Shown piece after piece: positions 8,061 through 16,328 of a stretch of DNA of 64,000 nucleotides (positions are counted from its first letter, which is position 1; every line of letters begins with the position of its first letter). The DNA is taken from assembly GCF_015767275.1 (NCBI RefSeq), contig NZ_JADWMY010000004.1, positions 1 to 64,000 of the forward strand. The letters run 5' to 3'. This stretch comes from Herbaspirillum sp. AP02. Its GTDB lineage: Bacteria > Pseudomonadota > Gammaproteobacteria > Burkholderiales > Burkholderiaceae_D. Both the position numbers and the translations under genes were made by a program. Below the pieces are notes generated by a model. It had not been told where the DNA came from. It did not search any database and saw only the letters and a program-made list of their open reading frames with translations.

Positions 8061-8836
8061 GGTGTGATTCCGAACAGCTTGAAGAAATTGTCAGAGGTCT
8101 GGCGTGCCACCTCGGCCACCGGGATGCCGCGCAGGTCGGCGATGAATTCACCCACATGGCGTACATAGCCCGGCTCGTTGGTCTTGCCGCGAAATGGCAC
8201 CGGTGCCAGGTAGGGCGAATCGGTCTCGATGAGCATGCGCTCCAGCGGGATGGTGCGCGCCACCTGCTGCAGGTCCTTGGCAGACTTGAAGGTGACGATG
8301 CCCGAAAACGAGATGTAGAAACCCAGTTCGATGGCCGCATCGGCCACTTCCTGCGATTCCGTGAAGCAATGCATGACCCCCGCCGCGCCACCGGCCGCCG
8401 GACTGGCCCCCTCTTCGCGCAGGATGCGGATGGTGTCCTCGGAGGCCGAGCGGGTATGGATGATCAGCGGCTTGCCGGTGGCCCGCGACGCGCGGATATG
8501 GGTGCGGAAGCGCTCGCGCTGCCATTCCAGGTCACCCTGCAGGCGGTAGTAATCCAGCCCGGTCTCGCCGATGGCGACGATGCGCGGATGGTCGGCCAGC
8601 GCCACCAGCTGCTCCACCGAGGGCTCAGGCGTATCTTCGTAGTCAGGATGCACGCCCACCGAGGCATAGACGTTGGGATACTGCTCGGCCAGGGCCAATA
8701 CCTGCGGAAAATCGGGCAGGTCGACCGACACGCACAGGGCGTGGCTGACCTGGTTTTCGGCCATCTTGCCGAAGATCTCCGGCAAACGCGCCGCCAGGTC
8801 GGGAAAATTGATGTGGCAATGGGAATCGATATACAT
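8057..8836 (-). CDS. tatD: TatD family metal-dependent hydrolase (DNase)
   Basis: A 259-residue TIM-barrel metallohydrolase. The metal-binding HxH pair is in DSHCHINF near the N-terminus. Further ligands are seen in IGETGLDYY, LIIHTRSA, MHCFTES and LIETDSPYLAP, the TatD signature set. Family members are magnesium-dependent 3'-5' exonucleases or deoxyribonucleases. The start at 8836 is fixed by the early HxH motif, yet no ribosome-binding site precedes it. A promoter lies so close that the transcript is probably leaderless. It is coupled to the downstream ankyrin gene. Confidence 0.93.
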   Translation of the reverse strand: MYIDSHCHINFPDLAARLPEIFGKMAENQVSHALCVSVDLPDFPQVLALAEQYPNVYASVGVHPDYEDTPEPSVEQLVALADHPRIVAIGETGLDYYRLQGDLEWQRERFRTHIRASRATGKPLIIHTRSASEDTIRILREEGASPAAGGAAGVMHCFTESQEVADAAIELGFYISFSGIVTFKSAKDLQQVARTIPLERMLIETDSPYLAPVPFRGKTNEPGYVRHVGEFIADLRGIPVAEVARQTSDNFFKLFGITP

Positions 8837-8843
8837 GGCCGCT

Positions 8844-8872
8844 ATTGTAAAGCGATGCCGACAGCCTGTCGC
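8844..8872 (-). promoter_or_regulatory. tatD promoter (leaderless transcript predicted)
   Basis: On the minus strand: GCGACA, a 17-bp spacer, TACAAT (8844-8849), then only 7 bases before the tatD ATG. The expected transcription start therefore falls on the start codon itself. The absence of any Shine-Dalgarno sequence agrees. Confidence 0.6.
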
Positions 8873-8932
8873 CCCTGAGCGCGGCCCGCTTACCTTTGGT
8901 TACAGCCGCGCCGGCATGCCCGGCGCCCGCCC

Positions 8933-9481
8933 TCAGCGCGCCACCGGCCGCTTGGCCAGCTTGCGCTGCAGGGTGCGGCGATGCATGTTCAGCGCCCGCG
9001 CCGTGGAAGAGACATTGCCCTCATGCTCAGCCAGCACGCGCTGGATGTGTTCCCACTCCAGTCTTTCCAGCGACAGCGGCGACGCATCTTCCATCGCCGA
9101 CACTGGCTCGGCAGTACTCTCGCCGCCACTGGCATGGTTCAGGGCCGAGAGGATGGAATCGACATTGGCCGGCTTGGCCAGGTAGTTGTCGGCCCCCGAC
9201 TTGATCGCCTGCACCGTGGTGGCAATGCTGGCGTAGCCGGTCAGCACCAGCAGGCGGGCCTCAGGCAAGGCCTGGCGCAGGGGCGACACCCACTGCAGGC
9301 CGGAATCCTTTTCCAGCTGCAGGTCGATGGTGGCGTAGTCGAAGCGTTCACGACGCGCCGCCTCCAGCGCTTCCTCGCCACTGTGCGCCACGGTCGGGCG
9401 GAAACCCCGGCGCGCCAGCGACCTGGCCAGGGTACTGGCAAAGACATCGTTATCGTCGAGGATCAGGAAAGCTGCACTCAT
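8933..9481 (-). CDS. regA: Redox response regulator RegA/PrrA/ActR
   Basis: A 182-residue response regulator. The receiver has the acidic pocket LDDND, the phospho-acceptor Asp53 in YATIDLQL, the Thr of VLTGYAS and the Lys of YLAKPAN. The C-terminal Fis-type helix-turn-helix, WEHIQRVL...STARALNMHRRTLQRKLAKRP, is nearly invariant in RegA/PrrA/ActR proteins. These globally adjust respiration and carbon and nitrogen metabolism to redox state. I use ATG 9481; a TTG directly before it is in frame but unlikely. It lies 60 bases after its kinase regB in the same direction. Confidence 0.93.
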   Translation of the reverse strand: MSAAFLILDDNDVFASTLARSLARRGFRPTVAHSGEEALEAARRERFDYATIDLQLEKDSGLQWVSPLRQALPEARLLVLTGYASIATTVQAIKSGADNYLAKPANVDSILSALNHASGGESTAEPVSAMEDASPLSLERLEWEHIQRVLAEHEGNVSSTARALNMHRRTLQRKLAKRPVAR

Positions 9482-9541
9482 CAAAAAGCCTGCAATAAAA
9501 GAAACATCACATCAGTCGATCAAAACAGGAAACAAAAACAT

Positions 9542-10897
9542 TCAGCGCAAGGGGAAGCGCAACTGTGCCACGGTGCCCTCACCCGGCACGGAACGCAAGC
9601 GTAGCTTGCCACCCAGATGCCTGGCACTGGCAAACGCCAGCATCAGACCAATCCCCGAACCGCCGGAACTGCTGACGACCGGCCCATGACCCAGGCGCTG
9701 GAGCAGCTCCGGCGCGATACCACTGCCATTGTCGGAGACCTCGATGATAGCCGTCTTCTTGCCCGACCTGGATGACGCCCCGCCAAGCGGCGATGGCGCT
9801 TCGGTAAGCTTGGTGGCATCGGCCGCATCAGCGGAGAGCAGCCGCAGCCGGATCTCCCCCTGATGACCCCGCCCGCGCACCGCATGGGCGGCATTGTCCA
9901 GCAGGGTCAAGAGGATCTGCGACAGGTCCTGCAACTGGCTGGCGACCCACCCCGGCTGATGTACCTCGGCCACTAGCAGCACGGCGGGGTGACGCAGGCG
10001 CCAGCCCTCCAGCAGGCTGGTCAGCCAGGGCGTGATGGCCGCGCTGTCCTCGTTGCGCAACTGGGCATCGGCGTCCAGGCGCATGCTGTCCAGCGCTGCC
10101 TTGCAGACCGCGATCTGTTCCTCGACGATGCGCAGGTCTTCGTCATAGACACTCAGCGCAGGGTTGTCGGCCATCTCGCGTCGCAACTCCCCGGCGATCA
10201 CCGCCACCGTTGACAATGGCGTATTGAGTGCGTGGGCGGCACCTGCAGCCTGGGTACCCAGCGCCAGGATGCGATGGCTCTGCAGCTGGCGTTCGCGGGC
10301 CTGGCCAAGTTGCCGGTCACGCGAGCGCACCGCAGCGGCGATACGACTGACGAACCAGGTGATCAACAGCGCCGAGATCGTGAAATTGATCCACATCCCC
10401 GCCAGGTGATAGGCCATTGCCTGGCCATGGTCGTGGATATGCAGGGGCTGGTAGAAATACACCAGCCCGGAATAGCCACCCAGCGCGCACAGCGCCAGCA
10501 GCAAGGCATAGGGCCAGTTGAGGGTGGCCGCGCCGGCCGCCAGCGCCGGCAGGTAGAAGGACACGAAGGGATTGGTCGAGCCGCCCGAGAAATACAGCAA
10601 GGCCGTCAATACCGCCACGTCCAGCCACAACTGCATGAACAGTTCGCCCTGCTCCGCCGGCCGCGCCCAGCGCATGCGCAGCCAGGTTCCCGCATTGATG
10701 AGCAGCTGCAGCAGGATCAACCCCAGCAAGGGCGACATCGGCAAGGCGATATGCAGCCAGGCGTGGGCACCGGCCAGCACCAGCAGTTCGCCGGCCACCA
10801 TCGCCCAGCGCAGCCAGAACAGGCGCGACAGCAGCAGATGCTGCGGCGGTTCGACTGGTAGCGACGCCGCCGCCAGGAAGGAGCTCGGGGAATTCAT
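9542..10897 (-). CDS. regB: Redox sensor histidine kinase RegB/PrrB
   Basis: A 451-residue kinase with about six N-terminal membrane helices (to about residue 185), a dimerisation/phosphoacceptor helix and an HATPase domain. It carries the RegB quinone-contact motif GGSTNPF (105-111). The H-box is AAHALNTPLSTVAVIAGEL, with His222. Cys265, in EEQIAVCKAALDSM, aligns with the redox-active cysteine of Rhodobacter RegB. The ATP-lid motifs are DNAAHAV, DNGSGI and GSGIGL. It forms an operon with regA. No ribosome-binding site precedes the ATG and a perfect TATAAT is 7 bases upstream, so the message is probably leaderless. Confidence 0.93.
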   Translation of the reverse strand: MNSPSSFLAAASLPVEPPQHLLLSRLFWLRWAMVAGELLVLAGAHAWLHIALPMSPLLGLILLQLLINAGTWLRMRWARPAEQGELFMQLWLDVAVLTALLYFSGGSTNPFVSFYLPALAAGAATLNWPYALLLALCALGGYSGLVYFYQPLHIHDHGQAMAYHLAGMWINFTISALLITWFVSRIAAAVRSRDRQLGQARERQLQSHRILALGTQAAGAAHALNTPLSTVAVIAGELRREMADNPALSVYDEDLRIVEEQIAVCKAALDSMRLDADAQLRNEDSAAITPWLTSLLEGWRLRHPAVLLVAEVHQPGWVASQLQDLSQILLTLLDNAAHAVRGRGHQGEIRLRLLSADAADATKLTEAPSPLGGASSRSGKKTAIIEVSDNGSGIAPELLQRLGHGPVVSSSGGSGIGLMLAFASARHLGGKLRLRSVPGEGTVAQLRFPLR

Positions 10898-10904
10898 GGC
10901 CGGA

Positions 10905-10933
10905 ATTATACGGGCTTGAGTACGGGCTTGAGA
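10905..10933 (-). promoter_or_regulatory. regBA promoter with tandem 12-bp repeat
   Basis: On the minus strand a perfect -10 TATAAT (10905-10910) sits 7 bases before the regB ATG. A tandem duplication of a 12-bp unit (plus strand TACGGGCTTGAG at 10909-10920 and again at 10921-10932) spans the -10 edge, spacer and -35 zone. The -35 is poor, so a regulator or the duplication itself may set activity. Confidence 0.55.
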
Positions 10934-11084
10934 CGGGCCGGACGCGAATACCTGGCCTCCCGCCTCGGTTCAGCACGTCCCGTCCACCACCCAGCCACCT
11001 CCCCGTCTCTCTCATTGAGCCAGCGGTGACCACCGTTTCATCGCACTTTCCCAACACGTCACATCCATTCATTAAAAAATGAAT

Positions 11085-11112
11085 GCAAATGATAACGATT
11101 TTTAATTATACT
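11085..11112 (+). promoter_or_regulatory. Fur box overlapping the receptor promoter
   Basis: Bases 11085-11103 match 13 of 19 positions of the classical Fur consensus, with the core AAATGATAACGATT. A -10-like TATACT follows at 11107-11112, so bound Fur would block the polymerase. This is the expected control of a siderophore receptor. Confidence 0.65.
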
Positions 11113-11168
11113 TTGCGCCGTTTTGCTCTACTTCTTCATTCCCACAGGAAATTCTAGAAAGAATCTTC

Positions 11169-13385
11169 ATGTCCATGCCCTTCACTGCGCGTCTTAATCC
11201 GCTGGCCGCCGCCCTCGCGCTGGCTTTCCTGGCTCCCCTGCCGGCGCTGGCCCAGACCACCGCCACCACTGCCACCACTGACTCCAAGGACCAGGCTGCC
11301 CTGCCCACGGTCACCGTCAATGCCTCCGCCGACGCCTCGGCCGAGGGCTTGCCGGCCGAATTCGCCGGCGGCCAGGTGGCGCGCGGCAGCCGCCTGGGCG
11401 TGCTGGGCAATGTCGACAACCTGGACAGCCCGGTGCGTTCGGTGGCCTACACCCGCCAGTTGATCGCCGACCAGCAGGCCCACGGCGTGGGCGACGTGCT
11501 CAAGAACGATCCGGTGGTGCGCACCACCCGCGGCTTCGGCAACTTCCAGGAGTCGTACATGATCCGCGGCTTCATCGCCAACTCGGACGACCTGATGTAC
11601 AACGGCCTGTTCGGCATCCTGCCGCGCCAGTACGTCGCCTCGGAAATGATCGAGCGCGTCGAGGTGCTGTACGGCGCCAGCGCCTTCCTCAATGGCGCCA
11701 CTCCCGGCGATGCGGGCCTGGGCGGCACCATCAACATCCTGCCCAAGCGCGCCTCCAGCGAAGCCCTGACCGAAGTGACCCTGGGCTACGAGTCGGGCAA
11801 CAGCAAGTCCGCCGCCATCGACGTCTCGCGCCGCCTGGGCGCCGATGAACGCCTGGGCGTGCGCGTCAATGCCGCCCGTCATGCAGGTGGCACGGGCGTG
11901 TCCAACGAAAAGCGCGAGACCAATGTCTTCTCCCTGGGCGTAGACTATCGCGGCAATGACTTCCGTCTCTCGGCCGACCTCGGCGTGCAGGAAAACAACC
12001 TCAGCAACATGCGTCCCAGCGTCACCATCGGCAGCGGCGTGACGGCAGTACCGACCGCTCCCAGCGGCTCGTCCAACTACGCGCAGCCCTGGTCGTATTC
12101 CAATGCCCGCGACATCTTCGGCACCGTACGCGGCGAGTGGGACCTGTCGGCCAGCACCACTGCCTGGGCCGCCTTCGGCGCACGCCAGGGCACCGAGAAC
12201 AACTCGCTGTCGGGCGTACGCGTGAACAACGCCAGCACCGGCGCCGCCGCCACCTATCGCTTCGACAATGCCCGCCAGGATGACGTCGCCACCGGCGAAA
12301 TCGGCGTGCGCACCCAGTTCCACACCGGCACCGTCTCGCACAAGCTGGTGGCCGCCGCCTCGGCGTATTCGCTGGATTCGCGCAATGCCTACGGCACGTC
12401 CACCTCCTACGCCCTGGCCACCAACCTGTACAACCCGAGCACCTACGCACGCCCGGCCCTGGTCTCGCTGGGCAACGATCTGTCCGATCCGCAGACCACC
12501 ATCAAGACCCAGCTGATGAGCGCCGTGGTCTCCGACACCCTGGGCTTCTACGACAACCGCCTGCTGGTGACGCTGGGCGTACGCCAGCAGCAGTTGAAGT
12601 CGGATGGCTACGCCTACAACACCCACGTCAACAACAGCCACTATGACCAGAGCGCCACCTCGCCCATGGCTGGCGTGGTGTTCAAGGTGCTCAAGAACCT
12701 GTCCCTGTACGGCAACTACATCGAAGGTCTGCAGCAGGGCAAGCAGATCACCGATACCACCGCCGCCAACTACGGCCAGATCCTGGCGCCCTACAAGTCC
12801 AAGCAGAAGGAAGTCGGCGTGAAGTACGAACTGGGCGGACTGGGCCTGGGCGCAGCCTTCTTCACCACCGATCGTCCGCTGTCGTACAAGGACGTGTCCA
12901 CCGGCATCGAATCCACCAACGGCAAGCAACGCAACCGTGGCGTCGAACTGACCGCCTACGGCGAAGTGACCAGGGGCGTGCGCCTGCTGTCGGGCATTAC
13001 CTTCCTCGATGCCAAGCAGCTGCAGACCAATGGCGGCACCAACAATGGCAAGTACGCCATCGGTGTGCCCAAGATGCAGGCCAATGCCGGCGTCGAATAT
13101 GACATCCCCGGCGTACGCGGCCTGACCGTCAATGGCCGCGCCACCTACACCGCGACCCAGTACGTGGATGCCGCCAACAAGCTGGAAGTACCGTCCTGGG
13201 TGCGCTACGACCTGGGTGCGCGCTACCTGACCGACATCGGCGGTCGCGCCGTCACCTTCCGCGCCGCCATCGAGAACCTGGCCAACCGCAATTACTGGCA
13301 GTCGGCGGGTGGTGCCTCCAACTCGGGCTACCTGGTACTGGGCAATCCGCGTACCTTCAGCACCTCGGTATCGGTGGCCTTCTGA
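11169..13385 (+). CDS. TonB-dependent siderophore receptor
   Basis: A 738-residue outer-membrane receptor. The signal peptide ends near residue 28 (LPALAQ). A TonB-box-like LPTVTVNA follows, then the plug domain with the phrases DVLKNDPVVRTTRGFG, YMIRGF and ERVEVLYGASAFLNGATPGDAGLGGTIN. The rest is a beta-barrel ending in VSVAF, with the terminal Phe required for membrane insertion. It most resembles ferric-siderophore (FhuA/FpvA-like) receptors of foreign siderophores. The Fur box upstream supports iron repression. No siderophore biosynthesis, inner-membrane transporter or FecIR-type regulator is adjacent, and there is no N-terminal signalling extension. Confidence 0.93.
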   Translation: MSMPFTARLNPLAAALALAFLAPLPALAQTTATTATTDSKDQAALPTVTVNASADASAEGLPAEFAGGQVARGSRLGVLGNVDNLDSPVRSVAYTRQLIADQQAHGVGDVLKNDPVVRTTRGFGNFQESYMIRGFIANSDDLMYNGLFGILPRQYVASEMIERVEVLYGASAFLNGATPGDAGLGGTINILPKRASSEALTEVTLGYESGNSKSAAIDVSRRLGADERLGVRVNAARHAGGTGVSNEKRETNVFSLGVDYRGNDFRLSADLGVQENNLSNMRPSVTIGSGVTAVPTAPSGSSNYAQPWSYSNARDIFGTVRGEWDLSASTTAWAAFGARQGTENNSLSGVRVNNASTGAAATYRFDNARQDDVATGEIGVRTQFHTGTVSHKLVAAASAYSLDSRNAYGTSTSYALATNLYNPSTYARPALVSLGNDLSDPQTTIKTQLMSAVVSDTLGFYDNRLLVTLGVRQQQLKSDGYAYNTHVNNSHYDQSATSPMAGVVFKVLKNLSLYGNYIEGLQQGKQITDTTAANYGQILAPYKSKQKEVGVKYELGGLGLGAAFFTTDRPLSYKDVSTGIESTNGKQRNRGVELTAYGEVTRGVRLLSGITFLDAKQLQTNGGTNNGKYAIGVPKMQANAGVEYDIPGVRGLTVNGRATYTATQYVDAANKLEVPSWVRYDLGARYLTDIGGRAVTFRAAIENLANRNYWQSAGGASNSGYLVLGNPRTFSTSVSVAF

Positions 13386-13412
13386 TCTGAACGCAAGCGT
13401 TTGCCGCAATGA

Positions 13413-13452
13413 GAATCGCCCGGCCCCACAGCGTGGGGACCGGGCGATTTTT
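13413..13452 (+). terminator. Rho-independent terminator of the siderophore receptor gene
   Basis: A stem of AATCGCCCGG(T)CCCCAC type around AGC is closed by GTGGGG-ACCGGGCGATT, followed by TTTT. It lies 28 bases after the receptor stop codon. Confidence 0.85.
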
Positions 13453-13495
13453 CATGCGCCTGGGCGCAAGCGGAGCGCGTCGCAGCAGCTCTGTC

Positions 13496-14533
13496 TCAGT
13501 CGAACAACCGCGCGTAATCGATCAGCATTTCCTCGATGAACAGCTTGGCCGACAAGGGATGATCGGCGATGGCGCGACGGTCACCCATGCCACGCAGCGC
13601 CTTGGACAGGGCCAGCGCATCGACCCGTTCGGCCAGCCGCCCCAGTTCCTTGCCGTAGCGCGGGTAATAGCGCACCACCCCGGCCGATTTCAGCGACAGC
13701 AGATCATAGAGCCAGCGCTGCACCCAGCCCACCAGCTCGGCGGCGGGCGTCTTCTGCAACTTGTCGGCGGCACGCAGGGCGCCATCCACGCCAGGCTGGG
13801 CCAGTTGCCGCAGCAGCTCGTCGAGCGCCTCGCGCCCTTCGCCCTGTGCCGCCTCCAGCGCCGCCAGCGGCGCACCACCCTGCTCGGCCAGCCAGGCATC
13901 GGCATCCTTGACGCCCTGCTGTTTGAGCCAGGCCAGCGCCTCGTCGTGGCCCGGCGCGGTCAGGGCAAACTTGCGGCAACGCGAGAGAATGGTCGGCAGC
14001 AACCGGTCCAGACGATTGGACAGCAGCAGGAACATGGTCCCCGGCGGCGGCTCTTCCAGCGTCTTGAGCAAGGCATTGGCTGCGGCCGTATTGAGCGCCT
14101 CGGCCGGATACAGCATCACCACCCGCAGGCCGGAACGGTGGGTGGAAACGTTCATGAAATCGGCCAGCGCACGGATCTGGTCGATCTTGATGTCCTTGGA
14201 GGGCGCCTTGCTGGCCTTGGCGGTCTTCTTTTCCTCGCCACTTTCGTCCTCGCCGGGCTCATCCTCCAACATCTCGGGACGCACCCGGCGATAGTCCGGA
14301 TGATTGGATTGCGAAAACCAGTTGCAGGACGGGCAGACGCCGCAGGCATGCGCCTCGGGCGTAGGCGACTCGCACAGCAGCGACTTGGCGAAGGCCTCCA
14401 CGAAGCGGGTCTTGCCGGTGCCGGCCGCGCCATAGAACAGCAGCGCATGCGGCAGGCGCTCGCGCAACTGCTGCAGCTGACGCCAGCTCTCGCCCTGCCA
14501 GGGCAGCAAGGGATCGGTCGAAGTCACGGACAT
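13496..14533 (-). CDS. holB: DNA polymerase III subunit delta'
   Basis: A 345-residue AAA+ clamp-loader subunit. It shows a P-loop-like GAAGTGKT (about residues 36-43), a four-Cys zinc module (C-ESPTPEAHAC-GVC-PSC) and the SRC motif LSRCRKFAL. In the clamp loader, delta' works with delta and tau/gamma to place the beta sliding clamp on DNA. It is the last gene of the mltG-tmk-holB run, 10 bases after tmk, a very common bacterial arrangement. A Lys/Glu-rich insertion (GEDESGEEKKTAKASKA) lies between the zinc module and the next core segment. Confidence 0.95.
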   Translation of the reverse strand: MSVTSTDPLLPWQGESWRQLQQLRERLPHALLFYGAAGTGKTRFVEAFAKSLLCESPTPEAHACGVCPSCNWFSQSNHPDYRRVRPEMLEDEPGEDESGEEKKTAKASKAPSKDIKIDQIRALADFMNVSTHRSGLRVVMLYPAEALNTAAANALLKTLEEPPPGTMFLLLSNRLDRLLPTILSRCRKFALTAPGHDEALAWLKQQGVKDADAWLAEQGGAPLAALEAAQGEGREALDELLRQLAQPGVDGALRAADKLQKTPAAELVGWVQRWLYDLLSLKSAGVVRYYPRYGKELGRLAERVDALALSKALRGMGDRRAIADHPLSAKLFIEEMLIDYARLFD

Positions 14534-14543
14534 GCGGCGCCCC

Positions 14544-15152
14544 TCACAGTGCGGCCACGATGGCGCGCAATTCGTCCTGGATCACCGGGATCGGACGGGT
14601 GGAATCGACAATGCGGAAACGCTGCGGGAATTGCGCGGCGCGGCGCAGGTATTCGGCGCGGGTGTTGGCGAAGAAGTCCGCCTTTTCCTGCTCGAACTTG
14701 TCCAGCGTACGTTCCGCATCCAGGCGCGCGCGTGCCACTTCCAGCGGCACGTCGAAGAGCAGCGTCAGGTCCGGTTGCAGATGCGGATGCACCCACTGCT
14801 CCAGGCGCTCCAGCTTGTCCAGCGCCAGCTTGCGGCCACCGCCCTGATAGGCGAAGGTGGCATCGGTGAAGCGGTCGGAAATCACCCACTCGCCGCGTTC
14901 CAGCGCCGGGGCAATCACCTGCGCCAGGTGTTCGCGCCGCGAGGCAAACATCAGCAGGGCCTCGGTTTCCAGGTGCATGGGATGATGCAGGACCAGTTCG
15001 CGCAGGCGCTCACCCAGTTCGGTGCCACCCGGCTCGCGGGTGGCCACCACCGTCAGGCCGCGCGCGCGCAGCAGCTCGGTGACGAAGGGAATATGGGTCG
15101 ACTTGCCGGCGCCGTCGATGCCTTCGAAGGTAATGAATTTGCCTGATGCCAT
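14544..15152 (-). CDS. tmk: Thymidylate kinase
   Basis: A 202-residue dTMP kinase that makes dTDP. The P-loop is [11 protein letters not shown]. The DR motif with the following LID is [18 protein letters not shown], and [11 protein letters not shown] is the family phrase contacting dTMP. It lies between mltG (42 bases upstream) and holB, in one minus-strand operon. Confidence 0.97.
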   Translation of the reverse strand: MASGKFITFEGIDGAGKSTHIPFVTELLRARGLTVVATREPGGTELGERLRELVLHHPMHLETEALLMFASRREHLAQVIAPALERGEWVISDRFTDATFAYQGGGRKLALDKLERLEQWVHPHLQPDLTLLFDVPLEVARARLDAERTLDKFEQEKADFFANTRAEYLRRAAQFPQRFRIVDSTRPIPVIQDELRAIVAAL

Positions 15153-15194
15153 GAAGGTATCGCTACAGAATGAATCGGTGAAAAGAAAGGCGCA

Positions 15195-16175
15195 TCAACG
15201 CTGGTAGCGGTTGACGGCCTGGTTGTGCTCGTTCAGGTTGCTGGAGAAATGGCTGGTGCCATCCCCCCGCGCCACGAAGTATAAGGCCTCGGTCTTGTCC
15301 GGGTTCAGCGCGGCCGCCAGCGAGGCTGCGCCCGGCAAGGCAATGGGCGTGGGCGGCAGGCCGGCACGGGTATAGGTGTTATAGGGCGTATCGGTCAGCA
15401 GGTCGACCTTGCGGATCTTGCCCTGGTAACGTTCGCCCATGCCATAGATCACGGTCGGATCGGTCTGCAGCAGCATGCCGGTACGCAAGCGGTTGACGAA
15501 CACCCCGGCCACCATGCCGCGCTCGGATTTCTGCCCGGTCTCCTTTTCCACGATGGACGCCATCACCAGCGCCTCATAGGGCGTGCGATACGGCAGCGAC
15601 AGATCGCGCCGCGCCCAGGCTTCGTTGAGCTTCTTGCTCATCAGCGCGAAGGCCTGCTTGTAGACCTGCATATCGCTGGCGCCCTTGGCGAAGAGATAGG
15701 TATCAGGGAAGAACAGGCCTTCCGGATAGGTGTATTCGTTGGTCAGCTTGGCCAGGATCTGCTGGTCGGTCCAGCCGGCGGTATCGTGCTTCAGCGCGGG
15801 CTGGTCGGCGATGGCACGGCGCATCTGCTTGAAAGTCCAGCCCTCGATGACGGTCAGCGCCTCCTGCGCGAACTCGCCGCGCACCAGTTGCAGCAGCAGC
15901 CGCTGCGGGGTGTAACCGGGCTTGATCTCGTAGCTGCCGGCCTTGATGCGGCCGCCCTCGCCGGACAGGCGCGCATAGAGCGTGAACAGGTCAGGATTGA
16001 GCGGCACCCCGGCCGCCGCAATCTGCTGGGCAGCCCCCGATACGCCCGCCCCCGGCGTGATGGTGAAGGCGATCAACTGACCATTGGCCGCCACGATGGG
16101 CTGCTTGGTCCAGTAGAGGCCGGCACCGGCCACCAGCGCGGCCAGCACGAACAATGTTGCCAATAACTTCTTCAT
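15195..16175 (-). CDS. mltG: Endolytic murein transglycosylase MltG
   Basis: A 326-residue YceG-family enzyme that cleaves nascent glycan strands and may set strand length. One N-terminal membrane anchor (LLATLFVLAALVAGAGLYW, residues 4-22) places the catalytic domain in the periplasm. A LysM-like segment follows. The catalytic glutamate region ASIVEKETGQKSER is at about 207-219, and the closing PTPIALPGAASLAAALNP is typical. The frame is open further upstream to 16256, but MKKLLATLF at 16175 gives the proper anchor. First gene of mltG-tmk-holB, divergent from ygfZ. Confidence 0.94.
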   Translation of the reverse strand: MKKLLATLFVLAALVAGAGLYWTKQPIVAANGQLIAFTITPGAGVSGAAQQIAAAGVPLNPDLFTLYARLSGEGGRIKAGSYEIKPGYTPQRLLLQLVRGEFAQEALTVIEGWTFKQMRRAIADQPALKHDTAGWTDQQILAKLTNEYTYPEGLFFPDTYLFAKGASDMQVYKQAFALMSKKLNEAWARRDLSLPYRTPYEALVMASIVEKETGQKSERGMVAGVFVNRLRTGMLLQTDPTVIYGMGERYQGKIRKVDLLTDTPYNTYTRAGLPPTPIALPGAASLAAALNPDKTEALYFVARGDGTSHFSSNLNEHNQAVNRYQR

Positions 16176-16328
16176 ACCTGATGCGAAATCCCTGTAGTTC
16201 CGACGCGATTTTTCGGAGATCACTATAATCGAGGCATCAATGATAATCGCTGGCACGACAGTTGCCTAATTTGCCGGGGACTTCACCCCGGCAAGACGTA
16301 ATCCGACGTAATCCGTAAAAGATTTCCT

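Noticed and set aside
11154-13409. 751-codon open frame antisense to the siderophore receptor
   Set aside because: It mirrors the high-GC codon bias of the receptor gene. The product is a repetitive Gly/Val/His/Gln-rich string with no domain, no ribosome-binding site and no proper start, whereas the plus-strand protein is a complete TonB receptor.
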